Assembly: GCF_014652655.1 (NCBI RefSeq)
Contig: NZ_BMZF01000003.1
Location: 186,001-250,000, forward strand
Direction of reading: 5' to 3'
DNA length: 64,000 nucleotides
Origin: Paramylibacter ulvae
GTDB taxonomy: Bacteria > Pseudomonadota > Alphaproteobacteria > Rhodobacterales > Rhodobacteraceae
Shown here: piece by piece, positions 17,188-25,692 of the stretch
How positions within the stretch are numbered: the first letter of the stretch is position 1
Layout: each line of letters begins with the position of its first letter
Notes under the pieces: model-generated
What the model was told of the DNA's origin: nothing
Seen by the model: the letters and a program-made list of their open reading frames with translations, nothing else
Databases searched by the model: none
Made by a program: the position numbers and the translations under genes

Positions 17188-18243
17188 ATGGCACCACATT
17201 TTTGGCTTCGTGCAGAAGATCACAATAACGAACATCGTAGCCCCATCACCCCAACAGAGGCATCCGCATTAATGAAAGCGGGCGCAAAACTCACGGTGGA
17301 ACGCAGCGATGATCGCGCGCATAACGATGCAGATTTCGCCGCATTGGGCTGTGATATGGTTGATCGCGGTACATGGATGGATGCACCGCGCGATACGGTG
17401 ATCCTAGGGTTAAAGGAATTGCCAATTTTGGATTTTCCGCTGATCCATCGCCACATCCAATTCGCCCATGTGTTCAAGGGGCAAGATGCCGCGCCCCAAA
17501 ACCTAGATCGGTTTAAACGCGGTGGTGGCACACTTTATGATCTGGAATTTTTGGTTGATGACACGGGGCGTCGGGTGGCGGCATTTGGATATTGGGCGGG
17601 GTTTGCCGGTGCGGCCATCGGGTTGATGGCGTGGATTGCACAACAACGCGGTGAAATGCTTGGCGCTGTGCCAAGTTATCCAAACCAAGCGGCCCTTGTT
17701 GATGAATTGAAAACGGCGCTTGGTGCGATTGAACCGCGCCCCAATGCGATTGTGATCGGCGCACTTGGGCGTGTTGGCACAGGCGCGGGTGATCTGTTTT
17801 CGGCGTTGAATATGGATGTCACCAAATGGGACATGGATGAAACCGCAAGCGGGGGGCCGTTTCCGGAAATCGCGCAGCATAACATTTTTCTCAACTGCAT
17901 TTTGGCATCTCCCAACACACCGTTGTTTTTTGGCGCCGATGATGTTGCCAAATCACGAAACCTGAGCGTGATTGCCGATATCGCCTGTGATCCAAACAGC
18001 CCCTATAACCCGATCCCAATTTATGGCGATAACACGCGGTTTGATGCGCCCATCATTCGCGTGGCGGACATGCCGGTGTTGGATGTGATGGCGATTGATA
18101 ATCTACCATCCATGTTACCACTGGAGAGCAGTGCGGATTACGCCGCGCAACTCTTGCCCGTTTTATTGGACTTTAGCGAAGATAAACTTGGCACTTGGGC
18201 GCGCGCAAAATCCGTATTTGATGAAAAAATCGCAGCGCTTTAG
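17188..18243 (+). CDS. Saccharopine dehydrogenase (NAD+, L-lysine-forming) type
   Basis: A 351-residue protein of the alanine dehydrogenase/saccharopine dehydrogenase family. Typical parts are WLRAEDHNNEHRSPITP at the N-terminus, the FKGQD loop (HVFKGQDAAPQNLDRF) near residue 95, LYDLEFLVDDTGRRVAAFGY, and the Rossmann segment AIVIGALGRVGTGAGDLFSA near residue 190. In bacteria of this group it is annotated as the lysine-forming enzyme that interconverts saccharopine with lysine and 2-oxoglutarate; direction in vivo is unclear. AAGGAAA lies before the ATG. It converges with fghA, overlapping by 4 bp. Confidence 0.9.
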   Translation: MAPHFWLRAEDHNNEHRSPITPTEASALMKAGAKLTVERSDDRAHNDADFAALGCDMVDRGTWMDAPRDTVILGLKELPILDFPLIHRHIQFAHVFKGQDAAPQNLDRFKRGGGTLYDLEFLVDDTGRRVAAFGYWAGFAGAAIGLMAWIAQQRGEMLGAVPSYPNQAALVDELKTALGAIEPRPNAIVIGALGRVGTGAGDLFSALNMDVTKWDMDETASGGPFPEIAQHNIFLNCILASPNTPLFFGADDVAKSRNLSVIADIACDPNSPYNPIPIYGDNTRFDAPIIRVADMPVLDVMAIDNLPSMLPLESSADYAAQLLPVLLDFSEDKLGTWARAKSVFDEKIAAL

Positions 18244-19067
18244 CTCAACAATGCCGCGTGATGTTTAATGTGATCTTCCATAAAGCTTTGTACAAAATAG
18301 TAGCTGTGATCATACCCATCCTGCATACGATATTCACCCGCTTGCCCACGCGCGGCCATGGCATCGTTCAGGGATTGTGGTTTCAATAAATCCAGAAAAT
18401 TATCGCCTAAACCTTGGTCGATTAAAACGGGGGAATGAAAGCCGTGGTCACGCATTAAAATGCTGGCATCATGCGCGACCCAAGTGGTTTCGTCATCGCC
18501 CAAATATGCGCTAAACTGTTTGCGTCCCCAATCGGATGTAGTGGGGTTGGCGATGGGTGCAAATGCCGAAACTGATTGATAACGATCGGGCAGGGTCATC
18601 GCGATGGTTAATGCGCCATGTCCCCCCATCGAATGCCCCGTGATCCCGTTTGCATCACCGCGCACGTTAAATTCATTGGCAACCAACGCGGGTAATTCAT
18701 CCGTTACATAATCCCACATTTGAAAATGCGGTGCCCACGGTTTTTGCGTGGCATTCACATAAAAACCAGCGCCCTGACCCAAATCATATTCATCATGATT
18801 TGCAATATCATCCCCGCGTGGGGACGTGTCGGGAAATACAAGTGCCAGCCCATGTTCAGCGGCGAAACCTTGGGCGAATGCCTTGGTCATGGCGTTTTCG
18901 TGGGTGCAGGTCAGCCCAGATAAATACCACAATACGGGTACGGGGGTTTGTTTTGCCTGCGCTGGCATAAACACTGCGAATGTCATGTCGCATTGGGTGG
19001 CGTTTGATGCGTGTTTGTAAACGCCTTGAGCGCCACCAAAACACTTGTTTTCTGAAATGATTTCCAT
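18240..19067 (-). CDS. fghA: S-formylglutathione hydrolase
   Basis: A 275-residue esterase-D-type alpha/beta hydrolase that releases formate and glutathione from S-formylglutathione, the last step of glutathione-dependent formaldehyde oxidation. The nucleophile elbow GHSMGGHGAL sits near residue 147; the N-terminal SENKCFGGAQGVYKHAS and VLWYLSGLTCTHENAM, and the late GYDHSYYFVQSFMEDHI with the catalytic histidine, are all family hallmarks. It begins only 7 bp after the response regulator stop, so it likely belongs to the kinase-regulator transcript. The partner glutathione-dependent formaldehyde dehydrogenase is not in the window. Confidence 0.95.
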   Translation of the reverse strand: MEIISENKCFGGAQGVYKHASNATQCDMTFAVFMPAQAKQTPVPVLWYLSGLTCTHENAMTKAFAQGFAAEHGLALVFPDTSPRGDDIANHDEYDLGQGAGFYVNATQKPWAPHFQMWDYVTDELPALVANEFNVRGDANGITGHSMGGHGALTIAMTLPDRYQSVSAFAPIANPTTSDWGRKQFSAYLGDDETTWVAHDASILMRDHGFHSPVLIDQGLGDNFLDLLKPQSLNDAMAARGQAGEYRMQDGYDHSYYFVQSFMEDHIKHHAALLS

Positions 19068-19074
19068 GATTTTG

Positions 19075-19785
19075 CTAGCCTTCTACATTGCCAATAAAAA
19101 TATAACCTGCACCATAAATCGTTTTGATGATTTGCGGGTTTTGCGGATCGTCGCGCAGTTTTGTGCGCAATCGGGATACGCGAACATCAATCGCGCGATC
19201 AAAATTTTCACCCGCCGTTTGATCCAATGCGGTGAAAATTTGATCGCGGGTTATCAAACGATTGGGTGCATCTAAAAATATGCGCAAAACCTTGCTTTCT
19301 GCGTGGGATAAATCTTGGGTTTCGCCGTTTTCATCCGTCAGACGATATTGTTCAAAATCCGCGATCCAGCCTGAAAAGCGCACCACTTTTGATGTGGTTT
19401 CAACCGTTTTTTGCGTGTTGCGGCGCAATAATGCGCGCACGCGTGCAACAACCTCGGCGGTTTCAAAGGGTTTGGTGATATAATCATCCGCGCCCAGTTC
19501 CAGCCCGATGATTTTATCCTGCACCAAATTGCGCCCCGATATGATAATCACGGCGGCACCGCTTTCCAGTGCCAAACGGTTGACCAACGCCAAACCATCC
19601 TTGTCGGGCAACCCTAAATCGACCAAGCATACATCGGGGGACAATGTGCGAATTGCACGTTCAAAATCGCCAGATCTGCCAAAGCTTTTGGTGTCATACC
19701 CCGCGTCTTGGAGCGCGGTAGATAACATTTCACGAATTTCGGGGCTGTCGTCCAGAATAGTTATCAGCGATTTTTGCGGGTTCAT
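19075..19785 (-). CDS. OmpR/PhoB-family response regulator
   Basis: A 236-residue two-component regulator. The receiver domain covers residues 1 to about 120, with acidic pocket near LITILDDSPE and the phospho-acceptor aspartate in VCLVDLGLPDKDG, plus the conserved lysine in YITKPFE. A winged-helix DNA-binding domain follows, ending RVSRLRTKLRDDPQNPQIIK-TIYGAGYIF, typical of OmpR members. It overlaps the histidine kinase by 4 bp (ATGA) and is followed at 7 bp by fghA. Confidence 0.93.
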   Translation of the reverse strand: MNPQKSLITILDDSPEIREMLSTALQDAGYDTKSFGRSGDFERAIRTLSPDVCLVDLGLPDKDGLALVNRLALESGAAVIIISGRNLVQDKIIGLELGADDYITKPFETAEVVARVRALLRRNTQKTVETTSKVVRFSGWIADFEQYRLTDENGETQDLSHAESKVLRIFLDAPNRLITRDQIFTALDQTAGENFDRAIDVRVSRLRTKLRDDPQNPQIIKTIYGAGYIFIGNVEG

Positions 19786-21704
19786 TTTGAAATACTTTGG
19801 AACATGTGTTGCAGTTCCTCTTGGCTAAACGGTTTGCCAAGCAAAGGAAATGTCTCGCGTGCCTTTTGATGGATTTTATTGCTTTGGGGTAATCCTGTAA
19901 CGATCAAAACGGGCGTGTCTTGGTCGCTCTCGCGCAGCTTTTGTGCCAGATCCAGCCCCGTCATATCACCCGCCAGCATCAAATCTGTCACGATGTGGGT
20001 GATGTTTGGAATTTTACGCAATTCCATCGCCTCTTCGCCGCTGGTGGCCTCAATCACGGAATGCCCCATGGCGCGTAAATATCCACGCACTGTTTTGCGA
20101 ATTTCATCCGTATCTTCGACCAATAAAACCAGCCCATCGGGCACAATTTCCGCCTCGCGGTAGGGAATTTGAATTTTAACAAAACCACCGTTTTCATGAT
20201 TGCCGATATGCGCATGACCATCGCACAGTTTGGCATAATCAAACACCGTCGATAAACCCAGACCGCGCCCGGTGTTGTTTTTCTTGGTTGTGAAGAATGG
20301 TGCAAACCCGTTTTCCAAGGCTGGCGCGCTAAACCCTGGGCCCGTGTCGGATACGTTAAACTCCAACCAGTCACCATGGACGTGGTGAATAGTTATCGTG
20401 ATAACGCCCGCACCATTCATCGCCTCGGCGGCATTCAATACCAGATTTAACAATGCATCTTGGGTGAACCCTTGATCCAGCAAAAGCGTTTTGCCATCGG
20501 TTAGGTTACGAATATCGAGCGTGATATTTTCGGGCACTGCGGCATGTGCCAATTGTGAAAAACCTTTGGCGAATTTCGCCATTTCAACCGTGCCTAGGCG
20601 CAAGTTGCGCTGTGCCGATAAATTCGCAAGACCATCCAACAATGCACCGCCACGCAACGCGGCGGCCTTGGTTGTTTCAACGATTTCTTTGGCAGGGGCG
20701 GGTAAATCGGCAAGCGATTCCAGTTTGTTTTGTTGCCCCAATATGATCGTCAACAGATTGGCAAAATCATGTGCCATGCCACTGGTTAATTGCGCGGTCA
20801 ATTCACGCCGCCGCGCGTGGGTCAATGCTTCGCGGGCTTGGGATTCCGCTGTGATGTCCATCGAGAGCAAATAAACACCCACAACCTCGCCATCTGTATC
20901 AACTTCGGGGGTAAAGGCGACGCGCACCTTGCGGTTTTCGTCGCGCAGGGCAAATTCAAACACGTTGGATTGACCCGACAGTGCATCCTCAAATTGAGGT
21001 CTGATATGATGATATGCCTCGGTACCAAGGGCCTGTTCAAAATGCAGGCCGATAATGTCATGCGGGCGGTTTGGCACCACCGTGTCCAATTTGTGATTGG
21101 TATAGGTATAACACCCATTTACATCCACATGCGCCAAATGGGCGGGCATCATTTCCGCAGTCATTTGGGTGCGTGCTTGGGTTTCAGTCAGCTCGCGTTT
21201 AGCCTCTTCCAATGCAGTAATGCTGGCTTGTAATGCGCGGTTGGTATGTTCCAATTCTTGGCTGCGCCGTATCAGTTTGGCGTTCAATTCATCAGACCGG
21301 CTGCGCAGCATGTCTTCTTGGCGGTGGATTTCGGTGATGTCGGTATAAACCGTCACCCACCCGCCTTGGCGAAGCGGGCTGCCTTCAACGGATATATGCA
21401 TACCATTGTCGCGCACACGTTCAACATAATGGGGTTGAAAATCGCGCGCCTGTTCCACACGTTCACGCACGAATTGTTCTACATCATCCACAACGCCATA
21501 ATCGCCGCTTGTTGCCAAATATCGAATTGTATCGGAAAAATCAGCACCCCGTTCCAACAGGTTTTGGGGCAGGCCAAACATGTCTTTGAACCGTTGATTG
21601 GATACCACCAAACGCAGATCGCTATCATAAATCGAAATGGCTTGTTTAATCAGGTTCAAACCTGATTGGGTCATTTCGGCGATATCTTGTCTGCTGCGTT
21701 TCAT
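19782..21704 (-). CDS. Hybrid sensor histidine kinase (PAS-PAS-HisKA-HATPase-REC)
   Basis: A 640-residue cytosolic hybrid kinase with no membrane segment. Residues 15-120 form a PAS_7-type domain, 125-175 a coiled coil, and 180-285 a second PAS domain. The H box lies near residue 310 (SGMAHDFANLL), followed by N box LLNLVLNAAEAMNG, G1 DTGPGFSAP and G2 GRGLGLSTVF. Residues about 520-635 are a receiver domain (VLLVEDTDEI; phospho-acceptor in IVTDLMLAGD; KPFSQEEL). A soluble PAS kinase suggests an intracellular signal. First gene of the kinase - regulator - fghA set. Confidence 0.92.
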   Translation of the reverse strand: MKRSRQDIAEMTQSGLNLIKQAISIYDSDLRLVVSNQRFKDMFGLPQNLLERGADFSDTIRYLATSGDYGVVDDVEQFVRERVEQARDFQPHYVERVRDNGMHISVEGSPLRQGGWVTVYTDITEIHRQEDMLRSRSDELNAKLIRRSQELEHTNRALQASITALEEAKRELTETQARTQMTAEMMPAHLAHVDVNGCYTYTNHKLDTVVPNRPHDIIGLHFEQALGTEAYHHIRPQFEDALSGQSNVFEFALRDENRKVRVAFTPEVDTDGEVVGVYLLSMDITAESQAREALTHARRRELTAQLTSGMAHDFANLLTIILGQQNKLESLADLPAPAKEIVETTKAAALRGGALLDGLANLSAQRNLRLGTVEMAKFAKGFSQLAHAAVPENITLDIRNLTDGKTLLLDQGFTQDALLNLVLNAAEAMNGAGVITITIHHVHGDWLEFNVSDTGPGFSAPALENGFAPFFTTKKNNTGRGLGLSTVFDYAKLCDGHAHIGNHENGGFVKIQIPYREAEIVPDGLVLLVEDTDEIRKTVRGYLRAMGHSVIEATSGEEAMELRKIPNITHIVTDLMLAGDMTGLDLAQKLRESDQDTPVLIVTGLPQSNKIHQKARETFPLLGKPFSQEELQHMFQSISK

Positions 21705-21744
21705 GGCCTATCGCTAGCATTGCGATGGCTGGATTGACCAGTGA

Positions 21745-21802
21745 TTTTGCAAAAAAATTGCCGTGATACAATTCGTTACATTTGCGAAAAATTTTTGCAA
21801 AA
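21745..21802 (+). promoter_or_regulatory. Promoter with twin TTTTGCAAAA palindromes upstream of ligase/liv operon
   Basis: The 10-bp palindrome TTTTGCAAAA occurs at 21745-21754 and again, identical, at 21793-21802, 48 bp apart. Between them lies an extended -10-like element, TG (21764-21765) then TACAAT (21767-21772). The palindromes would bracket the transcription start, a typical position for a repressor or acyl-CoA-responsive regulator. Confidence 0.5.
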
Positions 21803-21831
21803 CTGAAATGTCAGCGTAGGTTCGAGGAATA

Positions 21832-21869
21832 GCACAGGGATTCGGCTCCTGTGCACGTCTGACAAGACG
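21832..21869 (+). promoter_or_regulatory. Two hairpins in the leader of the ligase/liv operon
   Basis: Hairpin 1: GCACAGG (21832-21838) pairs with CCTGTGC (21848-21854), loop of nine bases. Hairpin 2: CGTCT (21856-21860), loop GACA, AGACG (21865-21869). The Shine-Dalgarno GGGAGGAAA follows at once. They may tune translation or mRNA stability; no ligand-binding riboswitch family is recognised. Confidence 0.4.
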
Positions 21870-21881
21870 CTGGGAGGAAAT

Positions 21882-23843
21882 ATGTCCGAGATTATGGGTA
21901 ATCCACAATTGGATACCGTGCCTAAGCTATTGGCGCGCAATGCGAAAACGTATGGGGATTCCCCAGCGTATCGCGAAAAAGAATTTGGAATCTGGCAAAG
22001 CTGGACCTGGGCGCAAACCGCGCAAGAGGTTCACGCGCTTGCACTTGGGTTTTTAACCCTTGGGGTTAAACAGGGCGATCACATCGCCATTGTCGGGCGC
22101 AATCGTCCGCATTTTTATTGGTCAATGTTGGCGGCACAATCGGTGGGTGCAATACCCGTTCCATTGTACAAAGACGCGGTTGCCGATGAAATGGCATTTG
22201 TTCTGGATCACTGTTCTGCACGGCTTGTCGTGGCAGAGGATCAAGAACAAGTGGACAAAATGATCGATGTGAAAGATCAGCTGCCCAATCTGGCCAATAT
22301 CGTCTTTTTGGATCCGCGCGGTATGCGCAAATATGAACGCGAAGCATTGTTCGATTTCACCGATGTTCAGGCCGCAGGGTTGGCGAAGGCGGGCGAATTG
22401 CAGGGCGAATTGGATGCACGACTGGCCGCGCCAAATTACGACGATACCTGTGTGATGCTTTATACATCTGGTACAACTGGCCGCCCCAAGGGCGTGGTTT
22501 TATCCAACCGCAATATCATCGAAACGGGTAAAAACACATCTGAATTCGATAATTTGAAACACACAGATTCCGTTCTGGCCTATTTGCCGATGGCATGGGT
22601 TGGTGATTTCATCTTTTCCATTGCTCAGGCATACTGGTCTGGGTTTTGCGTCGCTTGCCCCGAAAGCGAGAGCACGATGCAGGATGATTTGCGTGAACTT
22701 GGCCCTAGCTATTTCTTTGCCCCACCACGCTATTTCGAAGGCGTGTTAACAACCGTGCAAATTCGCATGGAAGATGCGGGGAAATTCAAACAACGCATGT
22801 TTAAATGGGGCATGAATGTTGCCAAGAATGTAGGGCCAAACCTGTTGGATGGGAAATCCGTTGGGTTTGGTGATCGCATTAAATACCAATTGGCAAAACT
22901 GTTTGTCACGGGCCCGTTGAAAAACACGCTTGGGCTGTCATGTGTGCGCCTTGGCTACACCGCGGGCGAGGCCATCGGGCCAGAGATTTTCGATTTCTAC
23001 CGCTCGCTCGGCATTAACCTGAAACAGCTTTACGGCCAAACCGAAGCCTCCGTTTTCATCACCCAACAACCCGATGGACAGGTGCGCGCCGATACGGTGG
23101 GCATTCCATCCCCCGGCGTTGAATTGAAAATTTCCGACACTGGCGAGGTGTTTTACCGATCTTCTGGTACGTTTGTGAAATATCACAAAAACCCAGAAAG
23201 CACGGCAGACACCAAAGATGCCCAAGGTTGGGTTGCCACAGGTGACGCTGGTTTTATCGAAAAAGATTCTGGTCACCTGCGGATCATTGATCGCGCAAAG
23301 GATGTTGGCAAAATGAAAGACGGGTCTATGTTTGCCCCCAAATTCGTTGAAAACAAGCTCAAGTTTTTTGCAAATATTCTGGAATGTGTGGTGTTTGGCA
23401 ATGGGCGCGAAATATGCACGGCGTTCATCAATATTGATCTAACAGCCGTTGGTAACTGGGCAGAGCGGAACAACATCGCCTATTCATCGTACCAAGAATT
23501 GGCAGCACATCCCGAAGTGTACAAAATGATCCAATCCCACGTGGAAGAGGTGAACGCATCGGTGGCGCAGGACGAAATGTTATCGGGCTGTCAAATTCAT
23601 CGGTTCTTGATTTTGCACAAAGAATTGGATGCAGATGATGGCGAATTGACCCGCACACAAAAGGTACGGCGCAATATCATCGCGGAAAAATACGACGATC
23701 TGTTGATCGCACTGTTTGACGGCAGCAGCGAAATTTCCACCAAAACCGAGGTCACATACGAAGACGGGCGCAAAGGATCCATTTCCGCCACGCTTGAAAT
23801 TCGTGACGCCAAAATTTTTGAACGCGCAAAGGTGGCAGCATGA
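21882..23843 (+). CDS. Long-chain-type acyl-CoA synthetase (AMP-binding)
   Basis: A 653-residue adenylate-forming ligase that activates a carboxylic acid to its CoA thioester with ATP. The P-loop MLYTSGTTGRPKGVVLSNRN lies near residue 193, the adenine motif YGQTEASVFITQQ near residue 385, and the hinge region TGDAGFIEKDSGHLRIIDRA near residue 460. The length and sequence style match FadD15/long-chain synthetases. It heads a tight operon: the stop overlaps the livG-like start by 4 bp. Such ligases often accompany HAAT transporters for aromatic or fatty acids, so it probably activates the imported substrate. Confidence 0.9.
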   Translation: MSEIMGNPQLDTVPKLLARNAKTYGDSPAYREKEFGIWQSWTWAQTAQEVHALALGFLTLGVKQGDHIAIVGRNRPHFYWSMLAAQSVGAIPVPLYKDAVADEMAFVLDHCSARLVVAEDQEQVDKMIDVKDQLPNLANIVFLDPRGMRKYEREALFDFTDVQAAGLAKAGELQGELDARLAAPNYDDTCVMLYTSGTTGRPKGVVLSNRNIIETGKNTSEFDNLKHTDSVLAYLPMAWVGDFIFSIAQAYWSGFCVACPESESTMQDDLRELGPSYFFAPPRYFEGVLTTVQIRMEDAGKFKQRMFKWGMNVAKNVGPNLLDGKSVGFGDRIKYQLAKLFVTGPLKNTLGLSCVRLGYTAGEAIGPEIFDFYRSLGINLKQLYGQTEASVFITQQPDGQVRADTVGIPSPGVELKISDTGEVFYRSSGTFVKYHKNPESTADTKDAQGWVATGDAGFIEKDSGHLRIIDRAKDVGKMKDGSMFAPKFVENKLKFFANILECVVFGNGREICTAFINIDLTAVGNWAERNNIAYSSYQELAAHPEVYKMIQSHVEEVNASVAQDEMLSGCQIHRFLILHKELDADDGELTRTQKVRRNIIAEKYDDLLIALFDGSSEISTKTEVTYEDGRKGSISATLEIRDAKIFERAKVAA

Positions 23844-24655
23844 ACGCGATAGACAGCTATCTCACACCAGATGGGCGCACCATTGGTGCCCCTGTGATGG
23901 AAATGAAAAATATCACGCTGCGTTTTGGCGGTGTGGTGGCGATCAAGGATATTTCCTTTGATATCCGCGAAGGCGAAATTCGCGCGATCATCGGGCCAAA
24001 TGGCGCGGGCAAATCATCCATGTTAAATGTGATGAACGGGTTTTATCACCCCCAAGAAGGCGAAGTCCATTTTCGCGGTGAAAAACGCGGCCCCATGCGC
24101 CCGCATCAAATCGCGCACCAAGGCATCGCACGCACATTCCAAAACATCGCGCTGTTCAAAGGCATGTCGACCCTTGATAACATCATGACAGGTCGATTGA
24201 CCCATATGAAAACGGGCATGTTATCTCAGATCAAATGGTGGGGTGCGGCGCAACGCGAAGAAACCGCAAACCGCGAACTGGTCGAAAAGATCATCGACTT
24301 TTTGGAAATTCAAACGATCCGCAAAACACCTGTTGGTCGTTTGCCCTACGGTTTGCAAAAACGCGTGGAATTGGGGCGTGCATTGGCAGCAGAACCAAAA
24401 TTATTGCTGCTTGATGAACCCATGGCGGGCATGAATGTCGAAGAAAAAGAAGACATGTCGCGCTTTATTCTGGATGTGAATGATGAATTTGGTACCACGA
24501 TTGCCCTGATCGAACATGACATGGGCGTGGTGATGGATATCGCAGATCGTGTCGTGGTTATGGATTACGGCAAGAAAATTGGCGATGGCACACCCGAAGA
24601 GGTGCGCACAAACCAAGACGTGATCGACGCCTATCTGGGGGTTGCACATGATTAA
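23840..24655 (+). CDS. Liv-type ABC transporter ATPase (LivG-like)
   Basis: A 271-residue ATP-binding subunit of a branched-chain amino acid type (HAAT) importer. Walker A GPNGAGKSS near residue 53, LivG-typical ARTFQNIALFKGMSTLDN after it, signature LPYGLQKRVELGRALA, Walker B LLLLDEPMAGM, and the H-loop in ALIEHDMGVVMDIADRV. Works with the second ATPase 28185-29009 and the two permeases. Coupled to the ligase gene by ATGA. Confidence 0.93.
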   Translation: MNAIDSYLTPDGRTIGAPVMEMKNITLRFGGVVAIKDISFDIREGEIRAIIGPNGAGKSSMLNVMNGFYHPQEGEVHFRGEKRGPMRPHQIAHQGIARTFQNIALFKGMSTLDNIMTGRLTHMKTGMLSQIKWWGAAQREETANRELVEKIIDFLEIQTIRKTPVGRLPYGLQKRVELGRALAAEPKLLLLDEPMAGMNVEEKEDMSRFILDVNDEFGTTIALIEHDMGVVMDIADRVVVMDYGKKIGDGTPEEVRTNQDVIDAYLGVAHD

Positions 24656-24691
24656 TACTCCCCAACGCAATCCCAAGACGAGGGTAAATCA

Positions 24692-25690
24692 ATGAGCGCT
24701 AATTTCTATTTCGGGGTCGAGGTTTTCCTTAACGGCCTGATGGCGGGGGTTATGTATTCCCTTGTTGCACTTGGCTTTGTTCTGATTTTCAAGGCTTCTG
24801 GTATTTTCAACTATGCCCAAGGTGTGATGGCGCTGTTTGCAGCCCTTACATTGGTCGGGTTTCAAAATGGACAAATCCCGTTTGCACATCTGATCAATGC
24901 GATTTTTGGCACGGATTTACACCATTTTGGCTGGCATATGCCCGCATTTCTGGCAATTCTATGTGCGCTTGGTGTGATGATATTATTCGCCTTCCTTGTG
25001 GAGCGATACATTCTCAAACATCTGGTGAATCAAGAACCGATTATCCTGTTTATGGCGACCATTGGGTTAGCCTATTTCATGGAAGGTTTTGGCGATCTGA
25101 TGTGGGGCTCTGACATCAAAAAATTGGATGTCGGCATTCCGCAGGGCGGCAATATCTGGCTTGAGGAAAACACAGCCTTTTTGGGCGGCGAAGATTTCTA
25201 TGGTTTCTATCTTGATAACCTAGATATCTGGGCCACAGTTCTGGCGGCGATCCTTGTGACCAGCCTTGTTTTATTCAGCCAATACACCAAAACGGGTCGC
25301 GCATTGCGTGCGGTGGCCGATGACCATCAGGCGGCATTGTCGGTTGGTATATCATTGCGATCCATCTGGGTGATCGTTTGGTCAATTGCAGGTTTTGTCG
25401 CATTGGTTGCGGGGATCATGTGGGGTTCCAAATCAGGCGTGCAATTCTCCCTGTCCTTGATCGCGCTTAAGGCATTACCAGTGTTAATGCTGGGTGGATT
25501 TACATCCATCCCGGGTGCGATCATCGGCGGGTTGATTATCGGCGTCGGTGAAAAGATGTTTGAATTCCTGATCGGTGCGCCTTTCTTGGGCGGCGCCACG
25601 GAAAACTGGTTCGCCTATATGCTGGCATTACTGTTCCTTGTCTTCAGACCCCAAGGTCTGTTCGGCGAAAAAATTATCGAGAGGGTGTAA
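24692..25690 (+). CDS. Liv-type ABC transporter permease (LivH-like)
   Basis: A 332-residue inner-membrane permease with about eight hydrophobic helices. The N-terminal GLMAGVMYSLVALGFVLIFK and the later GRALRAVADDHQAALSVGIS cytoplasmic loop are family hallmarks, as is the GGFTSIPGAIIGGLIIGVGE segment near residue 270. Forms the translocation channel with the LivM-like subunit that starts 2 bp downstream. Confidence 0.93.
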   Translation: MSANFYFGVEVFLNGLMAGVMYSLVALGFVLIFKASGIFNYAQGVMALFAALTLVGFQNGQIPFAHLINAIFGTDLHHFGWHMPAFLAILCALGVMILFAFLVERYILKHLVNQEPIILFMATIGLAYFMEGFGDLMWGSDIKKLDVGIPQGGNIWLEENTAFLGGEDFYGFYLDNLDIWATVLAAILVTSLVLFSQYTKTGRALRAVADDHQAALSVGISLRSIWVIVWSIAGFVALVAGIMWGSKSGVQFSLSLIALKALPVLMLGGFTSIPGAIIGGLIIGVGEKMFEFLIGAPFLGGATENWFAYMLALLFLVFRPQGLFGEKIIERV

Positions 25691-25692
25691 TC

